Below, one piece after another: positions 1-8,900 of a stretch of 64,000 nucleotides of DNA. The translations under genes and the position numbers were made by a program. The stretch comes from Desulfoluna sp942491485 (GTDB taxonomy: Bacteria; Desulfobacterota; Desulfobacteria; Desulfobacterales; Desulfolunaceae). The stretch's first letter is position 1; each line of letters starts with the position of its first letter. Where the stretch lies: positions 62,001-126,000 of the forward strand of contig CALOAX010000021.1 in assembly GCA_942491485.1 (NCBI GenBank). Reading direction: 5' to 3'. The notes under the pieces are model-generated. The model did not search any database. It was given only the letters and a program-made list of their open reading frames with translations, and was not told where the DNA came from.

Positions 1-279
1 CGGATGCGCTTTGCCCCTCGTTCCTCGGGGCAAATCACATCCGCCTTTAAAATTGAGTTCGTTCAAACACACGTTTTAAGACCTATTTGTTCACCTGTTT
101 AAAAGCTTAGCCCCCGGTAGGTCCGCCGGAGACACAAGCTGAATAGTTGCCTTCATGTTTCCATTGTCGAGAACGATGAAGGTGAAACAGCCACAGCCGT
201 TACTCACGGGCGAAGCCCGTCAGCGAATGTGATCGGCCTGAGGAACGAAGGCCGGGAGCATTCGCAAACCTGGGGGCAT
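1..279. repeat. Cluster of three intergenic palindromic repeats
   Basis: Three pieces of the window-wide repeat family. Positions 1-46 are the second palindrome of module A (arms GCGGATG / CATCCGC around the apex CTCGTTCCTCG), cut by the window edge. Positions 76-148 are a reverse module B (AAAAGCTT-like hairpin, then a degenerate CCGCCGGAGA box). Positions 204-279 are a reverse module A with the hairpins CACGGGC/GCCCGT and GCGAATG/CATTCGC. The last one lies directly at the 3' end of the GNAT gene. Confidence 0.85.
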
Positions 280-281
280 CT

Positions 282-734
282 TTAACCTAAGCCTCTGGAC
301 ATCGTGCAATGGTGCTCATGCACGTCTGTGACCTCAAACCCAAACCGCTCATAGAGACGTTTGGCAGGGCTGTGCGTTATGACAAAGAGGGTTGTCGGGA
401 CCTGCAATGCTTCAAAGCGGTGAATGGTCTGACGAAGCAGCTCGGCCCCCACGCCCTTACCTTGGAACTCCGGCCGAATCTGCATCTGATGGAGGTGCAG
501 TTCAACGGACTTCGGGATCACCTTGATCATCCCCACCTCTTCCCCGCCCATCACAACGATCCGGGCATGCTGCAATTCATCCCCTGCCTTGTGGCGTTCC
601 TCCGCATCGTTCCAGCCGTAGGTGTCTTCAAAATAAGGTTTCATCGTCTTGAGCCGGAGTTTGAATAGAAACTCCATGTCGGAAAGGGTGGCAGGGCGTA
701 ATGTAAATGGGAGGGACGTTGGACTCATGATCAT
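282..734 (-). CDS. GNAT family N-acetyltransferase
   Basis: A 150-residue single-domain GNAT protein, the usual length for this fold. The acetyl-CoA binding motif A is clear at about residues 86-98 (QIRPEFQGKGVGAELL, the Q/RxxGxG/A type), and the C-terminal part reads AKRLYERFGFEV, the usual alpha4-beta7 segment. It should transfer an acetyl group from acetyl-CoA to an amine; the substrate cannot be read from the sequence. Two start codons are possible, residues 1 and 3, and neither has a strong ribosome binding site. It stands alone, with a repeat at its 3' end and an unrelated gene just upstream on the same strand (6-base gap). Confidence 0.8.
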   Translation of the reverse strand: MIMSPTSLPFTLRPATLSDMEFLFKLRLKTMKPYFEDTYGWNDAEERHKAGDELQHARIVVMGGEEVGMIKVIPKSVELHLHQMQIRPEFQGKGVGAELLRQTIHRFEALQVPTTLFVITHSPAKRLYERFGFEVTDVHEHHCTMSRGLG

Positions 735-740
735 GGAAGC

Positions 741-1340
741 CTAACGAACACATTTAAATGCATTGCCACCATTGGCATACACAGGGATGTTTGGGGGAAT
801 CACCATGATGTTGTTGTAGTACGAATGATGAAAACAGCTGTACGGGTTTTCAAGCTTTGTCATGATCTCAGACGCCAGTTCCGGCATGGCGAAAAAGACA
901 AACTCGCCGATACCAAGGATAAGCCAGGTTTCAAGATGCTCGTCGTCCAGTGGGTTTGGAAGGGCGGGCGACTTACAGAGTTTCTCAAAATCGCTGTGTG
1001 TGTCCGCCTCCCACTCATAAAAAGTCAGAATCTCATCATGATCTGTGGTCAGGTACGGAGCAATGATCGGTTCCCACTCGTCAATTTTCGTTTTCAGGGG
1101 GAATCGTTCCGGGCTTAAGGCCGGGTTTTTAAGTGGTTCGAGCTGTTCATGAAGAAACCAGGCCACCGCCTTCAACGGACTCTCTATGACAAGGGCCGGA
1201 TGTTCGCCACTCCCGCCCCCGATCAACAACTGCGTTGGCGTGCACACAAAATCACCCTCTATATCTTCCAATGGATGATACACAGGCAATCCGCCAAACA
1301 GACCGACTAGTTCATGTTTGAATGAATCGATATGGCTCAT
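741..1340 (-). CDS. Hypothetical protein
   Basis: I do not recognise this 199-residue protein. It is acidic, soluble-looking, has no signal peptide or clear membrane segment, and contains a hydrophobic patch near residues 140-160. The ATG at 1340 was chosen because AAAAAGGA lies about 6 bases upstream; a longer frame begins at 1415 but adds a stretch with no support. It is followed 6 bases later by the GNAT gene on the same strand, so the two may be co-transcribed. Base composition is close to the bulk of the window, unlike the A+T-rich genes that follow. Confidence 0.6.
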   Translation of the reverse strand: MSHIDSFKHELVGLFGGLPVYHPLEDIEGDFVCTPTQLLIGGGSGEHPALVIESPLKAVAWFLHEQLEPLKNPALSPERFPLKTKIDEWEPIIAPYLTTDHDEILTFYEWEADTHSDFEKLCKSPALPNPLDDEHLETWLILGIGEFVFFAMPELASEIMTKLENPYSCFHHSYYNNIMVIPPNIPVYANGGNAFKCVR

Positions 1341-1427
1341 GGGGGTCCTTTTTAGGCTATAATACTGCAACGTAAGAACGCCAAGCGTAACGATTTTACT
1401 GGCGTAAGATCGCAAAACAGAAAACTG

Positions 1428-2073
1428 TTATCTCTCAGAATTATCGATAGATACCGGAATTGATCGTTTTCCTTCAAAGTGCTCTTTCATTAAAACGTGT
1501 AAATCTTTTTGTACTTTCAAAGCTTCATCGTCTACTGGAAATTTCTCGATCGACATCGGAAAGTGTTTTTTTCCCAGAAGTATATCCACAAGCTGGTGAC
1601 GTATAAAATTATTGGCTAATTCCTGATCTTCATAAGCTTGAGGGGTATATCCAGCTTTTTTTATATGAACCTTATCAAAATCGAAACCTAATGATTGACT
1701 CATTTCATAAAGCAAATCTGATAATTGATCATTCTTCTTGTCAGCCCAGATTTTTTGCTGACCTTCGTCTTTCTGAGGATATGATTGCAAATGATCTAAA
1801 TATGTCTTCCACGTATCGATTACTTTACGATCTTTGGATTCATTAAACTCTATTCCAACCATATTTAATGCCGATACATGCTGATACGCTAAAGGTAGAG
1901 ATCTTGTTGTCATTAAATCCCTGAAAACTTGCAACTTCTTTTCGCGATTTTTCTTTTTTACGCTCTATGAATTTTTGAATTTGAACGGCAAGAATCGGTC
2001 CCAGGAGAACGGCTAAAATCATCAACCAATCACTGATTGTCAATCCGGTTATTACAATATTTTCTGAAGCCAT
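1428..2073 (-). pseudogene. DUF6680-like membrane-anchored protein, broken by a frameshift
   Basis: Two overlapping frames together make one protein of about 214 residues. The first frame (2073 down to about 1945) starts at an ATG with GGAGG 6 bases upstream and encodes a membrane helix plus a basic segment (SDWLMILAVLLGPILAVQI, then KFIERKKEK). The second frame (to 1428) carries the rest (LQVFRDLMTTR, HVSALNMVGIEF, WKTYLDHL), the expected continuation of the DUF6680 family. The switch needs a +1 shift and falls in an A-rich run at about 1943-1955 (A6-G-A5 on the coding strand), so one extra A in a homopolymer explains it. It is either a real inactivation or a sequencing or assembly error. 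Function of the family is unknown. Confidence 0.65.
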
Positions 2074-2186
2074 CGACTACCTCCATTATGGGCTAACGCT
2101 ACTCTCAGTGGTATCAAACAGTGGAGCGAGGAATGAGCTCGGCTTTTTGGCGTCCCTTGCAGTGTGTATTTAGCCATACTTTTGTA

Positions 2187-2771
2187 TTACAAATCAGGCC
2201 ACATAACTTCAATTGATGCTACTTCGGCTGTAATTGCATTTAAATAATGCTTCCGGTCCCCAGTAAAAGTAAATAGTTTCTCATTTCTAACATCAAGTAC
2301 AGCATTTGTTGTTTCTGACCATAGAGAATCCATGATGGCGATCATGAAATTGGCTCTTACTTTTGTGAGCTTATCCTTATTTAGAAACAATTTGACTACA
2401 TATGGTGTACCATCAATATTCAAACCTAACTCTGGATTTGTAATAATTTCAGTTTTAGATATTTGAAATGCCTCACGTGGCGGTACAAAATAAGTTACAT
2501 TCTTTTTTCTAAGCCACTTTTTATACTGAGCTATCATCACGGCGTAATGCTTTTTTCGAACATTATGAGTTGTAGCTTTTAATGCATTATCAATATGTTC
2601 TAAGGGTAATCCATCTTTATGCATTGCCTGTATGTGCTCACGTAAAATTTTATAAAAATCTTTTCCTGGTGAGTAGCCGTCTCGGTTTTTCTGTTTGGCT
2701 ATTACCTTAGCTTTCTTTATAGTTTCAACTGTCGCTATTTCACTAAATTCCTTAACAAATATCTCTGGCAT
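2187..2771 (-). CDS. Hypothetical protein in A+T-rich block
   Basis: An unrecognised protein of 194 residues. The first half is basic and probably helical (residues 1-90, many Lys and Arg); the second half is mixed alpha/beta. No signal peptide, membrane segment or Cys cluster is visible. The start at 2771 has a strong AAAGGAGG 5 bases upstream; the longer frame from 2804 should be ignored. Codon use and composition are markedly richer in A and T than the metabolic genes of the window, as for its neighbours at 1428-2073 and 2864-3646, which suggests the three arrived together. Confidence 0.6.
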   Translation of the reverse strand: MPEIFVKEFSEIATVETIKKAKVIAKQKNRDGYSPGKDFYKILREHIQAMHKDGLPLEHIDNALKATTHNVRKKHYAVMIAQYKKWLRKKNVTYFVPPREAFQISKTEIITNPELGLNIDGTPYVVKLFLNKDKLTKVRANFMIAIMDSLWSETTNAVLDVRNEKLFTFTGDRKHYLNAITAEVASIEVMWPDL

Positions 2772-2863
2772 ATTTCCTCCTTTTGGTAAAGTTGAATACG
2801 CCACAATAAATTTGATAACGAAAACTCACCGGCGCAGCTTTTTGCGTCCGGTAAGGCGCCATG

Positions 2864-3646
2864 TTATGTGCCGCTTGATAAATGAGCTTCGTATGGGAGA
2901 TCTTTAGAAAAATATTGAGATGCAGGAGACTGAGGGTAAACAATCCTGGGCACTCTACTGTTAATATACTTGATCAATTCTACTAAAGTTGATTCTCCCG
3001 TCTCCAATGCAAGCCAGGATTTAATTGGTACCCCGTTCGATTTATAACCTTGTGCATGTCCTCCATGTAAATTCAAAAAAGTTAATCCAGAGTCTACAAT
3101 GAATAAGGCATCCGGCTGCTTTATGAATGGGTATTTTGAAGAAGATTTTATTAAGTTTTTTTGTATCGTTCCCACTGAAGTATTGGCTTCAAAGGCCAGC
3201 ACAATATAGGGAATATAGTTAATCATCTCCCTTTCAAGGCCGCCTGGGTTATAAACCGTACTTGCGTGAACCGGATTTTTTTTTACATTTTTTAAAGAAG
3301 CACAATTTTTATGAAAACGTTCACACTCTTGTGAGCTATAAATAGCCTTAACTTGGACGGAAAAATCAACTCCTTCTGCAATTAATATTGGGCTGTCTTT
3401 ACCAAGTATCTGGTATTGATTAGAGAAAACAATATCCATTTCACCTGACTGGTTTGAATATGAATCCAATACTGAAACACCGTTTGAAATAAAATTGTGA
3501 GGAACATATGGAGCCAAAAATTCCGAAACCATTTTTTCGTTACCACTGCCTTTGACATCACTGTCTTTTATCAATTTCCTCATAGATTCAAATTTACTTT
3601 TCAATCGGATGCCGTAATCTTTTATATGTTCTTGCAATAAACTCAT
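2864..3646 (-). CDS. DUF6602-like protein, possible PD-(D/E)XK-fold
   Basis: A 260-residue protein. Residues about 33-105 match what I know of DUF6602: a Gly-x-Gly-Asn-Glu segment, FLAPYVPHNF, a Ser-Gly-Glu-x-Asp-Ile-Val strand, then a Val-Gln-Val-Lys strand. The spacing of the acidic residue (GEMDIV) and the QVK motif resembles the active site of the PD-(D/E)XK nuclease superfamily, with Gln in the place usually held by Glu. Whether it cleaves DNA is not known. The gene is A+T-rich and ends 92 bases before the start of the unknown gene at 2771; no ribosome binding site stands out at its own start. Confidence 0.55.
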   Translation of the reverse strand: MSLLQEHIKDYGIRLKSKFESMRKLIKDSDVKGSGNEKMVSEFLAPYVPHNFISNGVSVLDSYSNQSGEMDIVFSNQYQILGKDSPILIAEGVDFSVQVKAIYSSQECERFHKNCASLKNVKKNPVHASTVYNPGGLEREMINYIPYIVLAFEANTSVGTIQKNLIKSSSKYPFIKQPDALFIVDSGLTFLNLHGGHAQGYKSNGVPIKSWLALETGESTLVELIKYINSRVPRIVYPQSPASQYFSKDLPYEAHLSSGT

Positions 3647-4680
3647 ATACGTCTCTAAAACCTAATAATTGAACACATAAGAATTATTATTGGACTTTTT
3701 TGTCTCATAACACCTCTCTCAGAGGTAAGTACGAACAATACTGCCCAATATTAGTATTTTCTATGAGAACACAGGACAATCTGGCCCCGTATCACTATTA
3801 TTTAACATCTTTCAAATGCCTTGCCATCTCTATACATACAAGAACATGCTATACTCCTGCATGTGTGGCCTAACAGCCCTCATCAAAAAGATATGGCTCG
3901 ATTTTCCACAAATTCTACCCCTTCATCCACAAGAATAAAATTACGCGATAACAGCCCATGATTCAATGTAAAAAGTAGCCACCCGTCCAAGTGCATCAAC
4001 AAAGCCACCCCATGCCATGGACTAACATTTCACAGAGAACGGAAACAAATCAAAGAGCACGCCATGCCAAGAAATAAAGATGAAACATAAAATCGCGCCC
4101 CCCCTTGATAAGCTTCCACTCTATATAGGAACAGTGTCAGCACATCCGAAACAATGCTTTTTTTGGGGCGTGCCGTGAGGAAACTCTTTTTGACTTCTCA
4201 CACGACCAACCCTTCCGGAAACCCGCACGGGCCGTGCCTCTAAAAAAAACATGCCATATCAGCACAGTGCCTATCCTCCCCATTTTTTCACGGCATCACC
4301 CCATGACTACATTTTGTATGATTCTAAGGCTTGCCAAACTGATTATTTGTAAGTATACCCGGTGTGACTTTTTTAAGATCAAGGGCACATTGTTGCCCGG
4401 GACTCAACAAAAGCTGCGTTGACAGGATATCGGCATGATCGCTCTCAGCACGGATCACCTTACATCCTGCCACCAACGATTTTGCGTAGAAGGCTTCCCC
4501 AGACCCATCTCTGCGGCCTTTGATTTGTGCTTTACCCAAGGGCCCCCACAACAGTCGGTCGACCCCACACTTTCAGATCAGGCAACGCGTTGCCCTCCGC
4601 AGGACCACCCATATTTTATTAGTGAATTTCAGGTTACCGGTCCGCCCCATCAACCCAACCGTTATGGGCTCACCCGCAAA
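3647..4680. other. Gene-free A+T-rich to mixed region
   Basis: About 1 kb with no convincing gene on either strand. Positions 3647-4100 are strongly A+T-rich like the accessory genes upstream; composition then returns to the genomic norm. Short open frames near 4234-4860 have no ribosome binding site and no recognisable protein. I see no clear terminator, tRNA or integrase site here. Confidence 0.5.
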
Positions 4681-4734
4681 ACCTGTTTGTCAAACTTTTC
4701 AAAAGTTTGGCCCCCGGCAGGGCCGCCGGAGGCC
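4681..4734 (-). repeat. Module B repeat, box facing the efflux operon
   Basis: Reverse module B: an AAACTTTTC/AAAAGTTT palindrome, then GGCCCCCGGCAGGGCC-type hairpin, ending in the box CCGCCGGAGGC. It ends 34 bases before the efflux operon and pairs in inverted orientation with the box at 10284 after the operon's last gene. Confidence 0.85.
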
Positions 4735-4768
4735 CTTTTAGACACTGACCATCTCGGACACAAAGACC

Positions 4769-5833
4769 ATGACACTAAAAACAAAACATCCCGTTGTGCT
4801 ATCCATACTCTTTCTGCTTGGCGCCTTCGTTATTGCAGCGTGCTCGCAGGAGGAAGCTGACGAGCAGCCCCACATTGAGACCGTCAATGCGACGCCGGTG
4901 ACGGCTGTGGAGACGGACCGGACCATTTCGGTCAGCGGTTCCATACACCCTGAAACAAAAGTGACTGTTGGCTTTCTTGTGGCGGGTAAGATTCAAGATG
5001 TCGCTGTCCGGGTCGGTGATCCTGTGGAGAGAGGCCAGGTGATGGCCCGCCTTGACCCTACGGACTACAAGAGCGGGTTGCAGATTGCGGAGGCAAAGTA
5101 CACCGAGATTCAATCGGAGTATGACCGCCTGACGAGACTGCATAAAAAGGGAAGCATCACCCCCAGTGACTACAGCAAGATCGTCGCCGGCAGGGCGCAG
5201 GCCGAGGCGAATTACAGGATCTACAAAAAAAAGGTGGCCGACACCGTTCTCGTCTCGCCTGTGTCTGGCATTGTGTCCCGGAAAAGGGTGGAGCCAGGGG
5301 AGATTGTGGATCAGGGCAACCCCTGTTTTACGGTGGTGAACATATCCACCGTCGAGGCGAGAATGGCGGTTCCTGAATCCGAGATCAATCTGGTGGCGTT
5401 GGGTCAGAAGGCCAGCGTGACGGTATCGGCGCTTTCCGGCGGCACCTTTGACGGCACCGTCGCCCGGATTTCCCCTGTGGCCGACCCCCTCACCCGCACA
5501 TTCACGGCAACCATCGTGCTTTCAAACCCGGGTTTGATCATACGGCCGGGCATGATCGCGTTATCCGAGATAGATATCGAGAAAAAGGTCCATGTCCTCA
5601 CCATCCCCGGTGCGGCAATTATAAGGGACCCCGACAACCTGTTTCATGTGTTTGTGGTCGATCCGCAAACCAAAACCGTTTCCCGAAAGAGGGTCACCTT
5701 CTCCTCTGTTGCGGGCGCTGAAGTGATGGTGGAGACCGGTTTAAGCCAAGGGGATCTGGTTGTCACTGCGGGCCAGGAAAAACTGACCGACGGAATGACT
5801 GTCATGATAACCCGGGAAGGCCTTGGTCAATGA
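4769..5833 (+). CDS. RND efflux periplasmic adaptor (membrane fusion protein), lipoprotein
   Basis: A 354-residue adaptor of the HlyD/AcrA type that links the inner-membrane RND pump to the outer-membrane channel. The N-terminus is a lipoprotein signal (hydrophobic stretch then VIAAC, lipobox Cys at residue 25), so the protein should be anchored by lipid in the periplasm. The barrel-sandwich (lipoyl) halves flank a short alpha-helical hairpin: residues about 70-95 (VGDPVERGQVMARLD) and 155-185 (VSPVSGIVSRKRVEPGE). It overlaps the pump gene by 4 bases (ATGA), showing translational coupling. No regulator is adjacent, so the substrate cannot be inferred. Confidence 0.92.
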   Translation: MTLKTKHPVVLSILFLLGAFVIAACSQEEADEQPHIETVNATPVTAVETDRTISVSGSIHPETKVTVGFLVAGKIQDVAVRVGDPVERGQVMARLDPTDYKSGLQIAEAKYTEIQSEYDRLTRLHKKGSITPSDYSKIVAGRAQAEANYRIYKKKVADTVLVSPVSGIVSRKRVEPGEIVDQGNPCFTVVNISTVEARMAVPESEINLVALGQKASVTVSALSGGTFDGTVARISPVADPLTRTFTATIVLSNPGLIIRPGMIALSEIDIEKKVHVLTIPGAAIIRDPDNLFHVFVVDPQTKTVSRKRVTFSSVAGAEVMVETGLSQGDLVVTAGQEKLTDGMTVMITREGLGQ

Positions 5834-8800
5834 ACGTTATAAAATCAGCCTTAAAAAACCACCATATCGTCACCGTCATCAGTATCATCATACTGATTAT
5901 CGGCATTGAGGCGCTCCTGACCATGCCCAGGAGGGCGACGCCCAAGATAACCATTTACAAAGGCCTTGTGGTCGCCTTCTACCCCGGCGCCACCACGCTG
6001 CAGGTTGAAAACCAGCTGACCCGAAAGCTTGAGCGGCAGCTTTTCTCTTACGGTGAGGTCAACCAGGAAAAGACCACCTCGGAGACTCGTGACGGGTACG
6101 TGGTGATCACCGTTGCCTTGCATGAGTGGGTAAAGGATACGGAAGGGTTCTGGTCAAAGCTCAAGCTGAGCCTTTCCCAGTATAAAAAACTCAGCCTGCC
6201 CCCAAGCGTGATCGGCCCCGTGGTCGATTCCGACTTCGGGGATACCGTGGCCCTTCTCATCTCCATAGACTCCGACAAGCGAAGTTACCACGAGTTGAAG
6301 ACCTACCTGGAGAAAGTGGAAGATGCCTTAAGGACCGTCAAGGGCACGGGCAGGATCACCATTTTCGGGTATCAGGATGAGCAGATCAGCGTCTCGGCGG
6401 ATTCCCATGCCCTGTCCAAATACGGGCTCTCCCTTGCGCAGCTGGTGACGGTCTTGAAAACCCAGAACGCCGTCAGTTATTCGGGGCATATCGACACCGA
6501 ACTCTCCACCCTTCCCATCCATGCATCGGGGTTGTACAGCTCTGTTGCACAGGTGAAAAACCAACAGATTTTTGTCTCGCCTGAAGGCAACTTTCTCAGG
6601 GTGCGCGATGTGGCGGATGTAAAGCGGGAGATGAAGGAGCCCACGTCCAAAATCAGGATCAACGGCAAAGAGAACAACACCCTTATTCTCTCCCTGCAGA
6701 TGCAGCCTGACTACAACATTGTGGCCTTTGGAAAGAGAATCCAGGCAAAGCTTGCCGAAACCACGCAGCGCTTTCCCTCGGACATCCATTTTACGACCAT
6801 TAACAACCAACCCGAGGTTGTGGCCAGAAGCATCGATGATTTTATCCGGGAGTTTTTCATCGCCGTGGGCGCGGTGATTTTTGTGACCATGCTGCTGCTT
6901 CCCTTCCGGGTTGCATCCATTGCGGCCATGGCCATTCCCATCACCATCGCCGTTACCTTTGCCCTGCTCGACCTTATAGGCATCGAGCTCCATGAGGTCT
7001 CCCTTGCCTCTCTGATTGTGGTCTTAGGTATGGTTGTGGACGACGCCATCGTCATTGCCGACAACTACGTTGAAAAACTTGACGAAGGAGAGTCCACATG
7101 GGACGCCGCCTGGAAAAGCGCCTCGGAACTCTTTGTCCCGGTGCTGACGGCAACCCTTGCCATCATCACGGCGTTTCTGCCCCTTCTCTTTTTCCTTGAA
7201 GGGTCCGTGGGTGATTTTATTTACGCGCTGCCCATCACGGTGCTCATCGCCCTTCTCTCTTCCTTTGCCGTGGCCATGCTGGTGACCCCGCTGCTTTGCC
7301 ACACCTTCATCAAAAAGGGGCTGAAAACAGACACCACCAAAAAGGGCTTCAACCTCCTTGATATGATCCAGAGGGTGTACGACAAAACCATCTCCTCAGC
7401 CATCAGGCACCCGCGCATAACCGTTACCTTCGGCATTCTGGTGGTCGTGGCCGGTGGGCTTCTGCTGCTGGATGTCCGACAGAAATTTTTCCCCGCCGCA
7501 GAAAGGGCGCAGTTTGTCATAGAGGTCAACATGGCCCGGAACACAAAGCTTGAAGTGACCGACGCCGCGGTAAAAAGCATTGAAGACCTGATCTCCGGAG
7601 ACAACCGGATCACGGATTATGCCTCCTTTGTCGGCACCAGCCCCCCACGTGTCTATTACAGCTTTGCCCCGAAATTCCCCCGCGAGAGTTATGGGCTGCT
7701 TCTTGTGAACACCACCTCGGTTGAGGCGGTGGGCGAGCTCATCGACAGGTACCACAGAAAAGCCGAAGCACTTGTCCCGGGCGGCAGGGTCAACATGATG
7801 GGATTTCAGCAGGGGATTCCGGTGGACGCTCCCGTGGAGGTCCGCATCACCGGCTATGAGACCGACAAGCTCAAAGAGATCGGCAACCGGGTTAAGGAGA
7901 TCATGAAAGGGGCCAAAGGCAGCAGGCAGGTCCACACCGATATGTACGACAGCTATTACCTTGGCCTGAACATCAACGACACCATAGCCAACAAGCTTGG
8001 ATTTACAAGCGGCATCATCGCAGGTCAGGTTGCCACGGGATTCTCGGGGCTTCCCGTATCTTCCATGCTGGAGGGAGAAGAGTCCATCGACATCACCCTT
8101 CGCCTGAACAAGGAGTCCCGGAAGGATTTTGACGATCTCAAGAACATGGAGATTGTCTCTCCGGTGACCCGCAGCAGCGTTCCCATAAGGGAAGTGGCAG
8201 CGCTTCGCCCGACGTGGCAGACAGGTCAGATAGCCCACAAAAACGGGGTCAGGACCCTCACCGTCGGCGCCTTTACCAAAGGAACGTTGCTGCCCTCAGA
8301 CGTTCTTTCCGAGATACGGCCTGCCATCGACAAGCTTGAGCTGCCCCCGGGGTACCGCATCGAGTATGGCGGGGAGTACGAAGGCAAGGTCTCAACCTTC
8401 AGCCAGATGGCCAAGGCCCTTGTGGTCAGCGTTATTTTGATCTACCTGATCCTTCTGTTCCAGTTCAAAAACTCACGGGAGCCGTTCATCGTCATGCTTG
8501 CGATTCCCCTGACGCTTTTCGGAGCCATCCTGGGGCTGATCATCACAAGCAACCCCTTCGGGTTTACGGCCTTTGTGGGGCTGACAAGCCTTGTTGGGAT
8601 CGTGATTCGAAACTCCATTATCCTTGTGGACTATGCCGATGAGCTGGTGCTTAAGGAGAAGCTGGACAGGCGGGAAGCAGCCATACTGGCGGGTTCGAGA
8701 AGACTCCGGCCGATCTTTCTGACATCCATGGCAGCTGCGGTGGGGGTCCTTCCCATGATCGTATCCGGGTCGCCGCTCTGGGCGCCCCTTGCCAGTGTGT

Positions 8801-8895
8801 TCTCCGTGGGCGTCATTTTTTCCATGGTCATGACCCTTATCATCATCCCCGTGATCTATGTGTTGCTTATGGGCAACGCTCATGAAAGTCGATAA
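5830..8895 (+). CDS. RND family efflux transporter, inner-membrane pump
   Basis: A 1021-residue RND transporter of normal length with the two-fold repeat: TM1 near residues 10-30, a large periplasmic loop, the TM2-TM6 bundle from about residue 340, TM7 near 535, a second loop and TM8-TM12 from about 860. The proton-relay aspartates sit in GMVVDDAIV (about residues 398-406). The TM10 position usually held by Lys in AcrB-type pumps lies in GIVIRNSIILVDY (about 922-934), where Arg is found instead. It exports substrates using the proton gradient, together with the adaptor upstream and the TolC-like protein 5 bases downstream. Substrate unknown; metal-type CzcA signatures were not seen. Confidence 0.93.
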   Translation: MNVIKSALKNHHIVTVISIIILIIGIEALLTMPRRATPKITIYKGLVVAFYPGATTLQVENQLTRKLERQLFSYGEVNQEKTTSETRDGYVVITVALHEWVKDTEGFWSKLKLSLSQYKKLSLPPSVIGPVVDSDFGDTVALLISIDSDKRSYHELKTYLEKVEDALRTVKGTGRITIFGYQDEQISVSADSHALSKYGLSLAQLVTVLKTQNAVSYSGHIDTELSTLPIHASGLYSSVAQVKNQQIFVSPEGNFLRVRDVADVKREMKEPTSKIRINGKENNTLILSLQMQPDYNIVAFGKRIQAKLAETTQRFPSDIHFTTINNQPEVVARSIDDFIREFFIAVGAVIFVTMLLLPFRVASIAAMAIPITIAVTFALLDLIGIELHEVSLASLIVVLGMVVDDAIVIADNYVEKLDEGESTWDAAWKSASELFVPVLTATLAIITAFLPLLFFLEGSVGDFIYALPITVLIALLSSFAVAMLVTPLLCHTFIKKGLKTDTTKKGFNLLDMIQRVYDKTISSAIRHPRITVTFGILVVVAGGLLLLDVRQKFFPAAERAQFVIEVNMARNTKLEVTDAAVKSIEDLISGDNRITDYASFVGTSPPRVYYSFAPKFPRESYGLLLVNTTSVEAVGELIDRYHRKAEALVPGGRVNMMGFQQGIPVDAPVEVRITGYETDKLKEIGNRVKEIMKGAKGSRQVHTDMYDSYYLGLNINDTIANKLGFTSGIIAGQVATGFSGLPVSSMLEGEESIDITLRLNKESRKDFDDLKNMEIVSPVTRSSVPIREVAALRPTWQTGQIAHKNGVRTLTVGAFTKGTLLPSDVLSEIRPAIDKLELPPGYRIEYGGEYEGKVSTFSQMAKALVVSVILIYLILLFQFKNSREPFIVMLAIPLTLFGAILGLIITSNPFGFTAFVGLTSLVGIVIRNSIILVDYADELVLKEKLDRREAAILAGSRRLRPIFLTSMAAAVGVLPMIVSGSPLWAPLASVFSVGVIFSMVMTLIIIPVIYVLLMGNAHESR

Positions 8896-8900
8896 AGAGA

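Noticed and set aside
1935..1960. Programmed -1 frameshift in the DUF6680-like gene
   Set aside because: The frames join by +1 (or -2), not -1, and no slippery heptamer in the right phase is present.
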